Source: an uncultured SAR86 cluster bacterium (GTDB lineage Bacteria; Pseudomonadota; Gammaproteobacteria; Magnimaribacterales; D2472). Taken from it: DNA of 64,000 bases. Below, piece by piece: positions 36,836 through 44,423 of this stretch. Numbering within the stretch: the first letter of the stretch is position 1; every line of letters begins with the position of its first letter. The stretch lies in the NCBI GenBank assembly GCA_902624425.1, contig CACNXK010000001.1:62001-126000 (forward strand), in the 5' to 3' direction. Position numbers and translations under genes: made by a program. The notes under the pieces were generated by a model that worked only from the letters and a program-made list of their open reading frames with translations, did no database searches and was not told where the DNA came from.

Positions 36836-39098
36836 ACCTAACCTTTACAGTAAAGATTTCATTTGAAGGATTCTCCCAAGAGTCCTGATATAGGTCTTCG
36901 TAAGAAAATATATCTGAATCATCATAAAAGCTATATCCTCTTGTATAAACCAAGTAAAAATAGGATAAGGGTGAAATTTCATATCGATATCTCATTTGAA
37001 GAGAGTTTTCAGAAACATAAAAAGGATCAATCAAAAAATCAGATTCACTAAGTTCTCCTGATATTGAACTAACTAGCGGAATCGGATCTTCTGCTTTAAT
37101 CAGTACTGACTGGTTTTTAAGCCTAAATTCGTGCCTGGCACCACGGAAAAAAGTCATTCCGAAGTTAATATTTCTTCTGTTCTTGGTAAAAGATCCTAAT
37201 CGATTGGTATCGATCCATTTTAACCATTCTTCTTCTTTTGAATCATCGATACCAAAACTAAACTGAAGCTGATCATTAGGGAAATAATTAATATTAAACC
37301 TTTTGCTTTTGCTATTTCTTCCATCTGAATCCCAAGAAGAGTAGGGAGAGTATTTATTAAAACCAAAACCACCGCCAAAAGAAAAATTTTTATATTTGGG
37401 TGAACCAAAACCAGCATTAAAACTCATTTCTTCCATTATTTGTATGTAAGGAGACCCTTCATACTTTCTTGTTATATTTGTATCTTTCCCTTCTGTTTTT
37501 GCAGACATAGATAAATCAACATTGAAATTTGATTTAAAAGAAAGCTCAGTTCGAGTCCAAACGCCTCTTGGAGATTTTTTTCCATCAGTTGTCATTGTCT
37601 GAAAAACAGAAATATGACTTTCTCTTGTTCTTAATAATGATTCTTTTGGAAATGAGTTTCTATCAAACTCAAATCTGTTATAAAACTTTATTTGATCATT
37701 GCGCTGAAGATAGCCCATATCATTCAGGTCTAGATTTTTATCAAAGTAGTGAAAACCTGTTGTGTTCTCATATTTATCATTCGGGATATATTTAATATCT
37801 AACCGAACACCATGGCCTATGGAGCTATTTTTTCGAGAATTTAATAAATATCCAGAAATTTGCGTATTCTTAACAGCTGTATTTTCTATATCTAAAGAAT
37901 ATACGTCAGCACTTTCTTTGAAAAAGTTTCTTTTCGTTTTTGTTGCTAAGAAGCCAACTTTATTCTGAGGATTATTTGATCTAATCCTGAATGCAAAATA
38001 GTCTCTGCCCTTTGAAAAGTTTTCATCGCTTTCGCTTGCAGCCAAGAATCCTAAATCAACTTTATTTTTTTGGATAGTATGCCTTAGAGCAAGATCAAGA
38101 TCAGAATATTCCTTTCTATTGTTTTCACAGGTATTAGAATCTATAAAGCGACTGCAATCATAGTCTGGTCTCCCACCGATCCTGCGCGTATTAATTACGT
38201 AAAAATCATCTCTCCCTCCTTTAACTTCAAACAAGGAGTGATTCTCTGTAAAAAACGCTCTTTTTTCTGAGAAAAAAGTTTCAATAGCACTAAAGTTAAC
38301 AACAACCTGATCTGTTTCTACCTGGCCAAAGTCTGGATTAATGGCAATGTTTGTTTGATTACCATTACCATGATTTAAGAAGATATCTACCCCAGCTTTT
38401 TCAACTGATTCATTTGTCACGGAATCTTCAGCAACTGTTAAATAAGGAAAATAGCTATATTTTTTGGATTCATAGTTATCAATAACAAGGTCTTGTAGAT
38501 CATACATAAAGGTTTCCCTTGACCAATTTGTTTTAGTAGTACCAAATCCAAATTCATCACTAGCCAGCCAGCGAAAGGCAATAAATTTTACTTTTCTTTT
38601 AGAGTTATCTACTTTTTGCATTGGAACAACTGTCCAAGGAATAAAAAACTCAGAGGTCCAAAAATTATCTCCTCTATAGGTTTTAGCTATCCAATCTCCG
38701 TCCCAGTCTCTGCTTTCGTCATTGCCGTTTGTATATATTGCATCTGCAAGAGAGTCTCCAAGTGAGACCGTAAAACCATAAGCAACCTTAGAATTGCCGT
38801 CAAAATCAATCGTAAATGAATTCTTATCCCCTCTATCATCCCAGTCATCCCTTATATGATTAAAGGATCTTATTGATTCGTTATCCTGCTCATTTATGAA
38901 ACCGACATAAATACCATCTTGATTTGTATAGATTTTTACATTTGTTTTATATTTAGGATCTTCAAAATTAAATGGAACTATAGTTGTGAACTCAGATATT
39001 TGCTGAGCAGCATCCCATTCTTCTTCGTCCAAAATGCCATCGATGACGAAAGCATTAGCATATGTTATGCAAAAAAAAGTGGATAAGATTAATCTCAA
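36825..39098 (-). CDS. Outer-membrane protein with CBM9-like N-terminus (DUF5916-type)
   Basis: A 757-aa exported protein. The signal peptide ends at about residue 16 (YANA). Residues 17-190 resemble the carbohydrate-binding family 9 fold (IDGILDEEEWDAAQ, FTIDFDGNSKVAYGF, WTSEFFIPW). The remainder is rich in alternating aromatic and polar residues and ends in phenylalanine (KVRFKF), as in an outer-membrane beta-barrel. Function is unknown; glycan or polymer binding at the surface is a guess. The start is TTG at 39098, overlapping the ygfA stop by 4 nt. Confidence 0.75.
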   Translation of the reverse strand: MRLILSTFFCITYANAFVIDGILDEEEWDAAQQISEFTTIVPFNFEDPKYKTNVKIYTNQDGIYVGFINEQDNESIRSFNHIRDDWDDRGDKNSFTIDFDGNSKVAYGFTVSLGDSLADAIYTNGNDESRDWDGDWIAKTYRGDNFWTSEFFIPWTVVPMQKVDNSKRKVKFIAFRWLASDEFGFGTTKTNWSRETFMYDLQDLVIDNYESKKYSYFPYLTVAEDSVTNESVEKAGVDIFLNHGNGNQTNIAINPDFGQVETDQVVVNFSAIETFFSEKRAFFTENHSLFEVKGGRDDFYVINTRRIGGRPDYDCSRFIDSNTCENNRKEYSDLDLALRHTIQKNKVDLGFLAASESDENFSKGRDYFAFRIRSNNPQNKVGFLATKTKRNFFKESADVYSLDIENTAVKNTQISGYLLNSRKNSSIGHGVRLDIKYIPNDKYENTTGFHYFDKNLDLNDMGYLQRNDQIKFYNRFEFDRNSFPKESLLRTRESHISVFQTMTTDGKKSPRGVWTRTELSFKSNFNVDLSMSAKTEGKDTNITRKYEGSPYIQIMEEMSFNAGFGSPKYKNFSFGGGFGFNKYSPYSSWDSDGRNSKSKRFNINYFPNDQLQFSFGIDDSKEEEWLKWIDTNRLGSFTKNRRNINFGMTFFRGARHEFRLKNQSVLIKAEDPIPLVSSISGELSESDFLIDPFYVSENSLQMRYRYEISPLSYFYLVYTRGYSFYDDSDIFSYEDLYQDSWENPSNEIFTVKVRFKF

Positions 39099-39658
39099 AA
39101 TTTTAAAACTCCATTTTCAGTTATTACCGAGTCACATTTAAGGTCATGACTTTCTGCAAAACTGATTTCCAAAACTTGAAATGCATAACCTAAGCCTATT
39201 ATAAATGGTTTTTCTGATAACTCATGACTTCGACTGAAGAACCTATCATAGTATCCTCCACCATACCCAAGCCTAAAACCATTTTTATCAACACCAACAA
39301 ATGGCAAAACTGCTGTATCGATTTCATATAGCTCGGAAGTCTCGACTTCGTCACTTTCATCGATTCCATACATATTCTTACAAAGACTAGAATTTTCTTT
39401 AATTCGATTAATAATTATTTCTTTTTTTGAAATTATCTTTGGTATATATACTTTAATGTCCTGTAGCCAAGCAAACTCAAGAGTTTTATTGATTGAAGGC
39501 TCATAATCTATTGATTTAAAGACTAGAAGTTTTTTCAGATCTCTTTTTTGAAGCTCATCAATTAAAAGGCTATTAACTTCATTCTCTAGATGTCTAATCT
39601 TTTTTTCTGGAAGGGATCGCCTCCGTTTTAAAAGTGATCTTCGAATATCTTCTTTCAC
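39095..39658 (-). CDS. ygfA: 5-formyltetrahydrofolate cyclo-ligase
   Basis: Converts 5-formyl-THF to 5,10-methenyl-THF using ATP. I place the start at the GTG at 39658 (VKEDIRRSLLKRRRSL), giving 187 aa. The frame is open up to 39697, but those 13 codons overlap the 3' arm of the 6S RNA and lack similarity. The family motif is GYGGGYYDRFF near the C-terminus, with arginine/lysine residues of the ATP site at the N-terminus. Its place after zapA and 6S RNA is the gammaproteobacterial order. Confidence 0.88.
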   Translation of the reverse strand: MKEDIRRSLLKRRRSLPEKKIRHLENEVNSLLIDELQKRDLKKLLVFKSIDYEPSINKTLEFAWLQDIKVYIPKIISKKEIIINRIKENSSLCKNMYGIDESDEVETSELYEIDTAVLPFVGVDKNGFRLGYGGGYYDRFFSRSHELSEKPFIIGLGYAFQVLEISFAESHDLKCDSVITENGVLKF

Positions 39659-39679
39659 AACATTCAGTACGGAGGCATA

Positions 39680-39852
39680 AAACCGATTCACCGTCACATA
39701 TAATCCCCGAACCCTTTGTCCAGGTGGTGAATATCATGCTAAATCAGGCTTCTCTTAAAAAAAGGTAATGCACAACATTAACAGAGGAAAATCACCTTAT
39801 TAAAAATTATAGGTTCAAAAAATAACTTATATATAAACGAATGAACCAGTAA
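39680..39852 (-). ncRNA. ssrS: 6S RNA
   Basis: About 173 nt between zapA and ygfA. The 3' half shows blocks shared with E. coli 6S in order: GAGAAGCCT, ATTCACC, AAAGGGTTC and TGCC. Nested helices fold the strand into a long rod with a central bubble: 39840-39850 with 39682-39692 (11 bp with wobbles), 39811-39817 with 39708-39714, and GGTGA with TCACC nearer the tip. A promoter ends exactly at its predicted 5' end. 6S RNA sequesters sigma70 polymerase in stationary phase. The 3' end is approximate. Confidence 0.75.
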
Positions 39853-39858
39853 AGCTTA

Positions 39859-39887
39859 AGTATAAATTATTTATTAATTTTCGAGAA
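39859..39887 (-). promoter_or_regulatory. Candidate sigma70 promoter for 6S RNA
   Basis: On the minus strand, -35 TTCTCG (39882-39887), a 17-nt spacer and -10 TATACT (39859-39864). The predicted start falls at about 39852, at the base of the 6S closing helix. The -35 lies right at the zapA stop. The -10 is strong and the -35 weak. Confidence 0.5.
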
Positions 39888-40148
39888 CTATGTTTTTAAA
39901 GCTTTTTCAACTTTTTCTAGCAAGAGATCTAAGCCTTCAACATTTACAGACTTCCCAGAAGGGTTTAGGCATTTGTTTGCAAGATTTAGCCCAGCAAGAA
40001 TAAGGGCATTTTCTTTATCAGAAATCCCATTAAGCTCTTCATTAAGAAGTTCAGCTGCAGACATAAGAGCTTCCTTTTCATCAGCCGGACAAGCAAGAGT
40101 AATATCTCTGCCAAAAACTCTTAGTGAAACTCTTTCGATCTCAGACAT
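39888..40148 (-). CDS. zapA: Cell division protein ZapA
   Basis: FtsZ-associated protein of 86 aa that promotes Z-ring bundling. The N-terminal VSLRVFGRDITLACPADEK matches the ZapA globular domain, followed by a C-terminal coiled coil. It overlaps the upstream small coiled-coil gene by 8 nt and precedes 6S RNA. Confidence 0.88.
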   Translation of the reverse strand: MSEIERVSLRVFGRDITLACPADEKEALMSAAELLNEELNGISDKENALILAGLNLANKCLNPSGKSVNVEGLDLLLEKVEKALKT

Positions 40149-40347
40149 TATTTTCAGAACTAATTTTTTTCAATTCAAATTCTAAATCTTTAATTTTCTT
40201 TAGACTAAGGGTTTTATTTTTCTTCCAATCTCTCTCTCGTTTGATATATCCGTCGATAATACCCTTTTGCTCATCAAATTTTTTTAGAAGAACATCAATT
40301 TTTTTATTGAGTTCCTCTAAAACATTCTTATTTAGATCTTTGGCCAT
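40141..40347 (-). CDS. Small coiled-coil protein (TIGR02449-type)
   Basis: A 68-aa, highly charged, lysine-rich protein predicted to form a coiled coil over nearly its full length. Its position directly upstream of zapA corresponds to the TIGR02449 family of gammaproteobacteria, of unknown function. I chose the ATG at 40347; a TTG two codons upstream is less likely. It diverges from pepP over 62 nt. Confidence 0.7.
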   Translation of the reverse strand: MAKDLNKNVLEELNKKIDVLLKKFDEQKGIIDGYIKRERDWKKNKTLSLKKIKDLEFELKKISSENNV

Positions 40348-40409
40348 AAGCAAGATTAATTCTAGCTTATAAGATTGGGAACTTCCAAATAAGAGAGTAA
40401 AATAAAGAA

Positions 40410-41705
40410 ATGAAAATCTATGAAGATAGAAGATTAAATTTAACTGAAAATCTTAGCGGAGATTTTGCTGTGATTATTCCTGGATCAATTCTAGCAAATC
40501 GAAGCAATGATACATCCTATCCATTCCGACAGGACAGTAATTTTTACTATCTAAGTGGATTTAATGAACCAGATTCGACATTAATGATCATAAGTAAATC
40601 TGGCAAAACTAGTTCCATTGGGTTCGTGCCAAAAAAAGATAAATTAAAAGAGATATGGGATGGTTTTAGATATGGCCCTGAAGGGCTCAAATCAGATTTT
40701 GGTTTCAATGATGCTTTTAATAACGATGAAATAGAAGAACTATTACCAGATTTATTGGATGGTGTCAGCTGTGTATATTATCCGTTCGGAAAAGTTGACG
40801 GCTTTGACCAGAAAGTAATTAACTGGACAAAAAAAGCCAATAATAAAGATCGTCATTCCAAAAAGATGGAGATAGCAGATATTTCAAAAATTATAGGAAA
40901 CAAAAGGCTTATAAAAGATAAATCTGAGATCAAGATTTTAGAGAAAGCATGTAAAATTTCTGCAAATGCCCACTTAGCGGCAATGAAATTTGTGAAGCCT
41001 GGCATGAACGAAGCTGATATTGAAGCTTTTTATTTATATGAGTTTGGAAAAAATGGTGGAAGATTCCCTGCCTATAATCCAATTGTTGCCTCAGGCGAAA
41101 ATGCATGCATCCTGCACTATGTTGAAAATAATCAAAGTATTAAAGATGGTGACTTGTTGTTGGTTGATGCAGGATGTGAGTATGAAATGTACGCCTCTGA
41201 TATAACACGAACATTTCCTGCAAATGGTAAGTTCAGTGATGCACAGCTTGAAATTTATAATATTGTCCTTGAAGCACAAAAAGCATCAATTAGTGCAGTT
41301 ACAAAAGGTAATGGAGTAATGGATCCTCAAACAATATCTGAAAAAGTCATAACAGAAGGACTTATAGATCTTGGAATAATAAAAGGCAATCTTGATGAAG
41401 AGCATGAAAAAGGATCATTTAAAGATTTTTATATGCACAAAATTGGTCATTGGATGGGCATGGATGTTCATGATGTTGGAGATTATATGCATGATGGAGA
41501 ATTCATTAAATTTGATGAAGGCATGGTCACAACCATAGAACCAGGTATTTATATAAGTTCCTCATCTGATGTTGATGATAAATGGAAAGGCATAGGTATT
41601 CGAATAGAGGACGATATTTTAGTTACTGGAGATGGCAATAAGAACCTAACTAATGCAGTCCCAACCGATCCATCAGAAATTGAAGCTTTAATGCAAGAAT
41701 CTTAA
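40410..41705 (+). CDS. pepP: Xaa-Pro aminopeptidase P
   Basis: Dimanganese aminopeptidase of 431 aa that removes N-terminal residues preceding proline. The creatinase-type N-domain spans about 1-165. Metal ligands of the pita-bread fold are seen in LLVDAGCEYEMYASDITRTF, HKIGHWMGMDVHD, TIEPGIY and GIRIEDD. It diverges from the zapA unit and overlaps the following hydroxylase gene by one base. ygfB, usually ahead of it, is absent. Confidence 0.93.
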   Translation: MKIYEDRRLNLTENLSGDFAVIIPGSILANRSNDTSYPFRQDSNFYYLSGFNEPDSTLMIISKSGKTSSIGFVPKKDKLKEIWDGFRYGPEGLKSDFGFNDAFNNDEIEELLPDLLDGVSCVYYPFGKVDGFDQKVINWTKKANNKDRHSKKMEIADISKIIGNKRLIKDKSEIKILEKACKISANAHLAAMKFVKPGMNEADIEAFYLYEFGKNGGRFPAYNPIVASGENACILHYVENNQSIKDGDLLLVDAGCEYEMYASDITRTFPANGKFSDAQLEIYNIVLEAQKASISAVTKGNGVMDPQTISEKVITEGLIDLGIIKGNLDEEHEKGSFKDFYMHKIGHWMGMDVHDVGDYMHDGEFIKFDEGMVTTIEPGIYISSSSDVDDKWKGIGIRIEDDILVTGDGNKNLTNAVPTDPSEIEALMQES

Positions 41706-42835
41706 TGCAGCACCCGGTTTTAATATCTGGTGCAGGAATTTTAGGCTGTTATATTTCACAAGCCTTAAGCCTTCATGGTATTCAATCAATTGTGCTTGAA
41801 AAAAATTCTGAACAGATAGCCGAATCTATAAGAACCATAACGTTAAATCCATTTTCAAAAAGTCTTTTAGACAATGTGGATATTAAAAATGATTATTCAA
41901 TTATTGATAAGATGGAGGTCACAGACTTTGATGGTACAGGAAAAATAGTTTTTGATAGCAGTGAGATAGATATAGACCATCTCGCATATGTCATTGATTT
42001 TGTAACTCTTTTGAAATCTGTTCGAAAAAAAGCTGAAAATAGTATCTTGTATCAAGAAGAAATTATTGAAATCAAAGACAAGAAAAGCCATCACGAAGCA
42101 ACATTATCAAGTGGAAAGATTATTAAAACTAATTTAATTATTTCTTCAGATGGCAAAAATTCTTCATTATCAAATAAGATTCCAAAATCAGATAAAGATT
42201 ACTCACAAACGGCATTGACCTTCTTGGCAAAAGCTGAGAATGATTTAGGTGAAAAAGCTTTTCAGATTTTCTCTGATTATGGGATTTGTGCTTTCATGCC
42301 ATCGACAAGAGAAAAAGAAAAGGTCGTTACAGTTGTTTGGTCAATTCCAAATGACTTAATAAAGGATGGCTATGATGAATTTATTGACAATAATCTTGAA
42401 AAAATTTCCAAAAAAATAAAAAACAATTTCCATATTAAATCAGAGATTCAAAGCTTCAAACTAGCCTCTCACAATAAATCTAGATATGTAGAATTTCCTA
42501 TTGTTCTAGTTGGTGATTCTGCTCATTCAATTCATCCGCTTGCAGGACAAGGTGTAAATCTTGGCTTTGAAGACGCAAACTCATTAGTAAAAAAGATCAC
42601 AAATACTATTAATCAATCTGATTCTATAAAGTTAAAAGAGGATTTAGAAAATTACTCTAACGAGAGGAGATTTCAGAATGAGTTAATGTTAAAAACCATG
42701 GACGGCTTTGTTGCACTGTTTGAACAGAAGAATCCATATGTTAGATTTTTACGGAATTTTGGTTTAAATACTTTTGATCACTCTAAATTCCTAAAATCTT
42801 TTTTTGTAAAAGTTGCATCTGGACCAATAAGATAG
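41705..42835 (+). CDS. UbiH/UbiF-family FAD-dependent monooxygenase
   Basis: A 376-aa flavoprotein hydroxylase of the ubiquinone family. The N-terminal dinucleotide motif is SGAGILGCYISQ. The second FAD motif GDSAHSIHPLAGQGVNLGFED near residue 270 is typical of UbiH/UbiF/UbiI. Its position after pepP points to UbiH (C6 hydroxylation), but the paralogues are hard to separate by eye, and one enzyme may serve several positions in small genomes. Confidence 0.85.
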   Translation: MQHPVLISGAGILGCYISQALSLHGIQSIVLEKNSEQIAESIRTITLNPFSKSLLDNVDIKNDYSIIDKMEVTDFDGTGKIVFDSSEIDIDHLAYVIDFVTLLKSVRKKAENSILYQEEIIEIKDKKSHHEATLSSGKIIKTNLIISSDGKNSSLSNKIPKSDKDYSQTALTFLAKAENDLGEKAFQIFSDYGICAFMPSTREKEKVVTVVWSIPNDLIKDGYDEFIDNNLEKISKKIKNNFHIKSEIQSFKLASHNKSRYVEFPIVLVGDSAHSIHPLAGQGVNLGFEDANSLVKKITNTINQSDSIKLKEDLENYSNERRFQNELMLKTMDGFVALFEQKNPYVRFLRNFGLNTFDHSKFLKSFFVKVASGPIR

Positions 42836-42851
42836 AAAATCTTTCTGTTTT

Positions 42852-42870
42852 AATGATAATGATTATCATT
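42852..42870 (+). promoter_or_regulatory. Fur box
   Basis: A perfect 9-1-9 inverted repeat, AATGATAATGATTATCATT, centred on 42861. Its core TGATAATGATTATCA is an exact 7-1-7 Fur consensus. It ends 12 nt before the GTG start of the iron-binding lipoprotein gene, overlapping the expected promoter. A TAGAAT hexamer at 42871-42876 could be the -10, which would place transcription start at the start codon. Iron-loaded Fur would block polymerase here. Confidence 0.88.
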
Positions 42871-42882
42871 TAGAATACCTTT

Positions 42883-43881
42883 GTGAAAAATTATACTTAT
42901 GCTTTAATTCTCTTTCTGTCCTCATGCACCTTTGAACAAGTGAATGATGATGATGTGGTCATCTATACTTCAAGGCAGCCGCAGCTTATAGAAAATCTTT
43001 TAAGTGTTTTCACTGAAGAAACAGGAATAAATGTCACAGTTCTATCTGGAGATGCTCAACAATTGATGGAAAGAATAGCAGTTGAGGGTAAAGATACTGA
43101 TGCTGATATTTTTATGACTGTAGATGCTGGTGTTTTATGGCAAGCAGGAGATAAAGGAATATTTGATTCTGTTGAGTCAGAAGTTCTATCTGAAAGAATA
43201 CCAGAACATTTAAGAGACACTGATAATCAGTGGTTTGGATTTTCTAAAAGAGCAAGAACTATAGTCTATTCAAAGGCAGATATTGATCCAAAAGACTTAA
43301 GTACATATGAAGCGCTTGCATTAAAAGACTTTGAAAATAAACTCTGCTTAAGAACGTCTAAGAAGGTTTATAATAGATCTCTAATTGCAAGCATGATTGA
43401 GGCCAATGGCGCAGAAAGAACTGAAAGAGTTGTAAAAGGTTGGGTTAAAAACTTAGCAGAACCTGTTTTTTCAAGCGATACCAATGTGCTGAAAGCAGTT
43501 GAAGCAGGAAATTGTAAACTTACAGTTGTAAATACTTATTATCTTGCAAGGCTTATTGAGAGCAACTCAGTTGAAAACCTTGGTATTTTTTGGGCTAATC
43601 AAGAAGATAGAGGAGTGCATGTAAATATTTCAGGAGCTGGTCTTGTGAAATGGTCAAAAAATAAAGATTCTTCTATTCAACTATTGGAATGGTTATCATC
43701 AGATATTGCTCAAGATATGTATGCTAGAGCAAACAAGGAATACCCTACAGTTGATGGAATCGCTCTTCATCCAGTAATAGAAGCTTGGGGTGATTTTAAA
43801 GAAGACCTAATTCAGGTTGATAAACTTGGGTCAATGCAAAGTGATGCAGTCTTTATTGCACAAAAAGCAGGATATAATTAA
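42883..43881 (+). CDS. Iron(III)-binding periplasmic lipoprotein (FbpA/FutA type)
   Basis: A 332-aa substrate-binding protein for ferric iron uptake by an ABC transporter. The N-terminus has a lipobox (LSSC, lipid on C15), so it is membrane-tethered. The sequence VVIYTSRQPQLIENLL near the mature N-terminus and the paired tyrosines in VNTYYLARL near residue 222 match FbpA iron ligands. The GTG start has no Shine-Dalgarno sequence. A Fur box covers the promoter. No permease or ATPase gene is adjacent. Confidence 0.88.
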   Translation: MKNYTYALILFLSSCTFEQVNDDDVVIYTSRQPQLIENLLSVFTEETGINVTVLSGDAQQLMERIAVEGKDTDADIFMTVDAGVLWQAGDKGIFDSVESEVLSERIPEHLRDTDNQWFGFSKRARTIVYSKADIDPKDLSTYEALALKDFENKLCLRTSKKVYNRSLIASMIEANGAERTERVVKGWVKNLAEPVFSSDTNVLKAVEAGNCKLTVVNTYYLARLIESNSVENLGIFWANQEDRGVHVNISGAGLVKWSKNKDSSIQLLEWLSSDIAQDMYARANKEYPTVDGIALHPVIEAWGDFKEDLIQVDKLGSMQSDAVFIAQKAGYN

Positions 43882-43882
43882 C

Positions 43883-44119
43883 TTAGACTTTAATACCGCG
43901 AGATCTAATATCTTTTAAGACTTCTTCGATACCTTTTTTATCTATAACTCTCATACCCTTTGCAGAGACTTTAAGGGTAACAAAACGATTTTCTGATTCA
44001 ACCCAAAATTTGTGTGTATGAAGGTTTGGAAAAAACTTTCTTTTCACTCTATTTTTTGCATGAGAAACATGGTTTCCAGCTTGTGGAGACTTCCCAGTTA
44101 CTTGACACACCTTGCTCAT
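43883..44119 (-). CDS. rpmB: Large ribosomal subunit protein bL28
   Basis: A 78-aa ribosomal protein, the usual length. The N-terminal [21 protein letters not shown] and the central [18 protein letters not shown] are characteristic. Its usual partner rpmG (bL33) does not follow. Instead it overlaps the type B L31 gene by 4 nt on the upstream side. It ends 1 nt from the iron-binding lipoprotein gene's stop. Confidence 0.95.
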   Translation of the reverse strand: MSKVCQVTGKSPQAGNHVSHAKNRVKRKFFPNLHTHKFWVESENRFVTLKVSAKGMRVIDKKGIEEVLKDIRSRGIKV

Positions 44120-44364
44120 GACTTTTTACCAAACCTCTTTTCAAATTTTTGGACTCGACCGCCTGTATCAAGAATTTTTTGCTTACCTGTATAAAAAGGA
44201 TGAGATGCTGAAGATACATCGAGTGGATAATAAGGATATGTTTTACCATCTTCCCATTCTTTTGTTTGGTCAGTTTTAAGGGTAGAGCTAATTAAAAAGT
44301 ATTCATCCACACTTATGTCATGGAAAAGTACTTCACGATATTCTGGATGTATGCCTTTCTTCAT
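44116..44364 (-). CDS. rpmE2: Large ribosomal subunit protein bL31, type B (zinc-independent)
   Basis: An 82-aa L31 paralogue. The N-terminal [16 protein letters not shown] and [10 protein letters not shown] motifs define the family. There are no cysteines, so it is the C-minus (YkgM/RpmE2) form that does not bind zinc. It is adjacent and divergent to priA, the position of zinc-binding rpmE in E. coli, which suggests it may be the only L31. A good promoter lies immediately upstream. No Zur palindrome is evident. Confidence 0.92.
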   Translation of the reverse strand: MKKGIHPEYREVLFHDISVDEYFLISSTLKTDQTKEWEDGKTYPYYPLDVSSASHPFYTGKQKILDTGGRVQKFEKRFGKKS

Positions 44365-44389
44365 AATAAAATCTTAATTTAGGCTGAGA

Positions 44390-44417
44390 ACTATACCAAA
44401 TAAGGAAATCTTTACAA
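44390..44417 (-). promoter_or_regulatory. Sigma70 promoter for rpmE2-rpmB
   Basis: On the minus strand, -35 TTGTAA (44412-44417), a 16-nt spacer, and -10 TATAGT (44390-44395). Transcription would start near 44383, giving a leader of about 19 nt before rpmE2. It is the best-matching promoter seen in the window, which is expected for ribosomal protein genes. Confidence 0.55.
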
Positions 44418-44423
44418 TAAATT

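Noticed and set aside
39755-39798. Hairpin followed by a T-run, resembling a terminator after zapA
   Set aside because: The loop is over 20 nt and the sequence falls inside the apical part of the 6S RNA fold, which explains it better.
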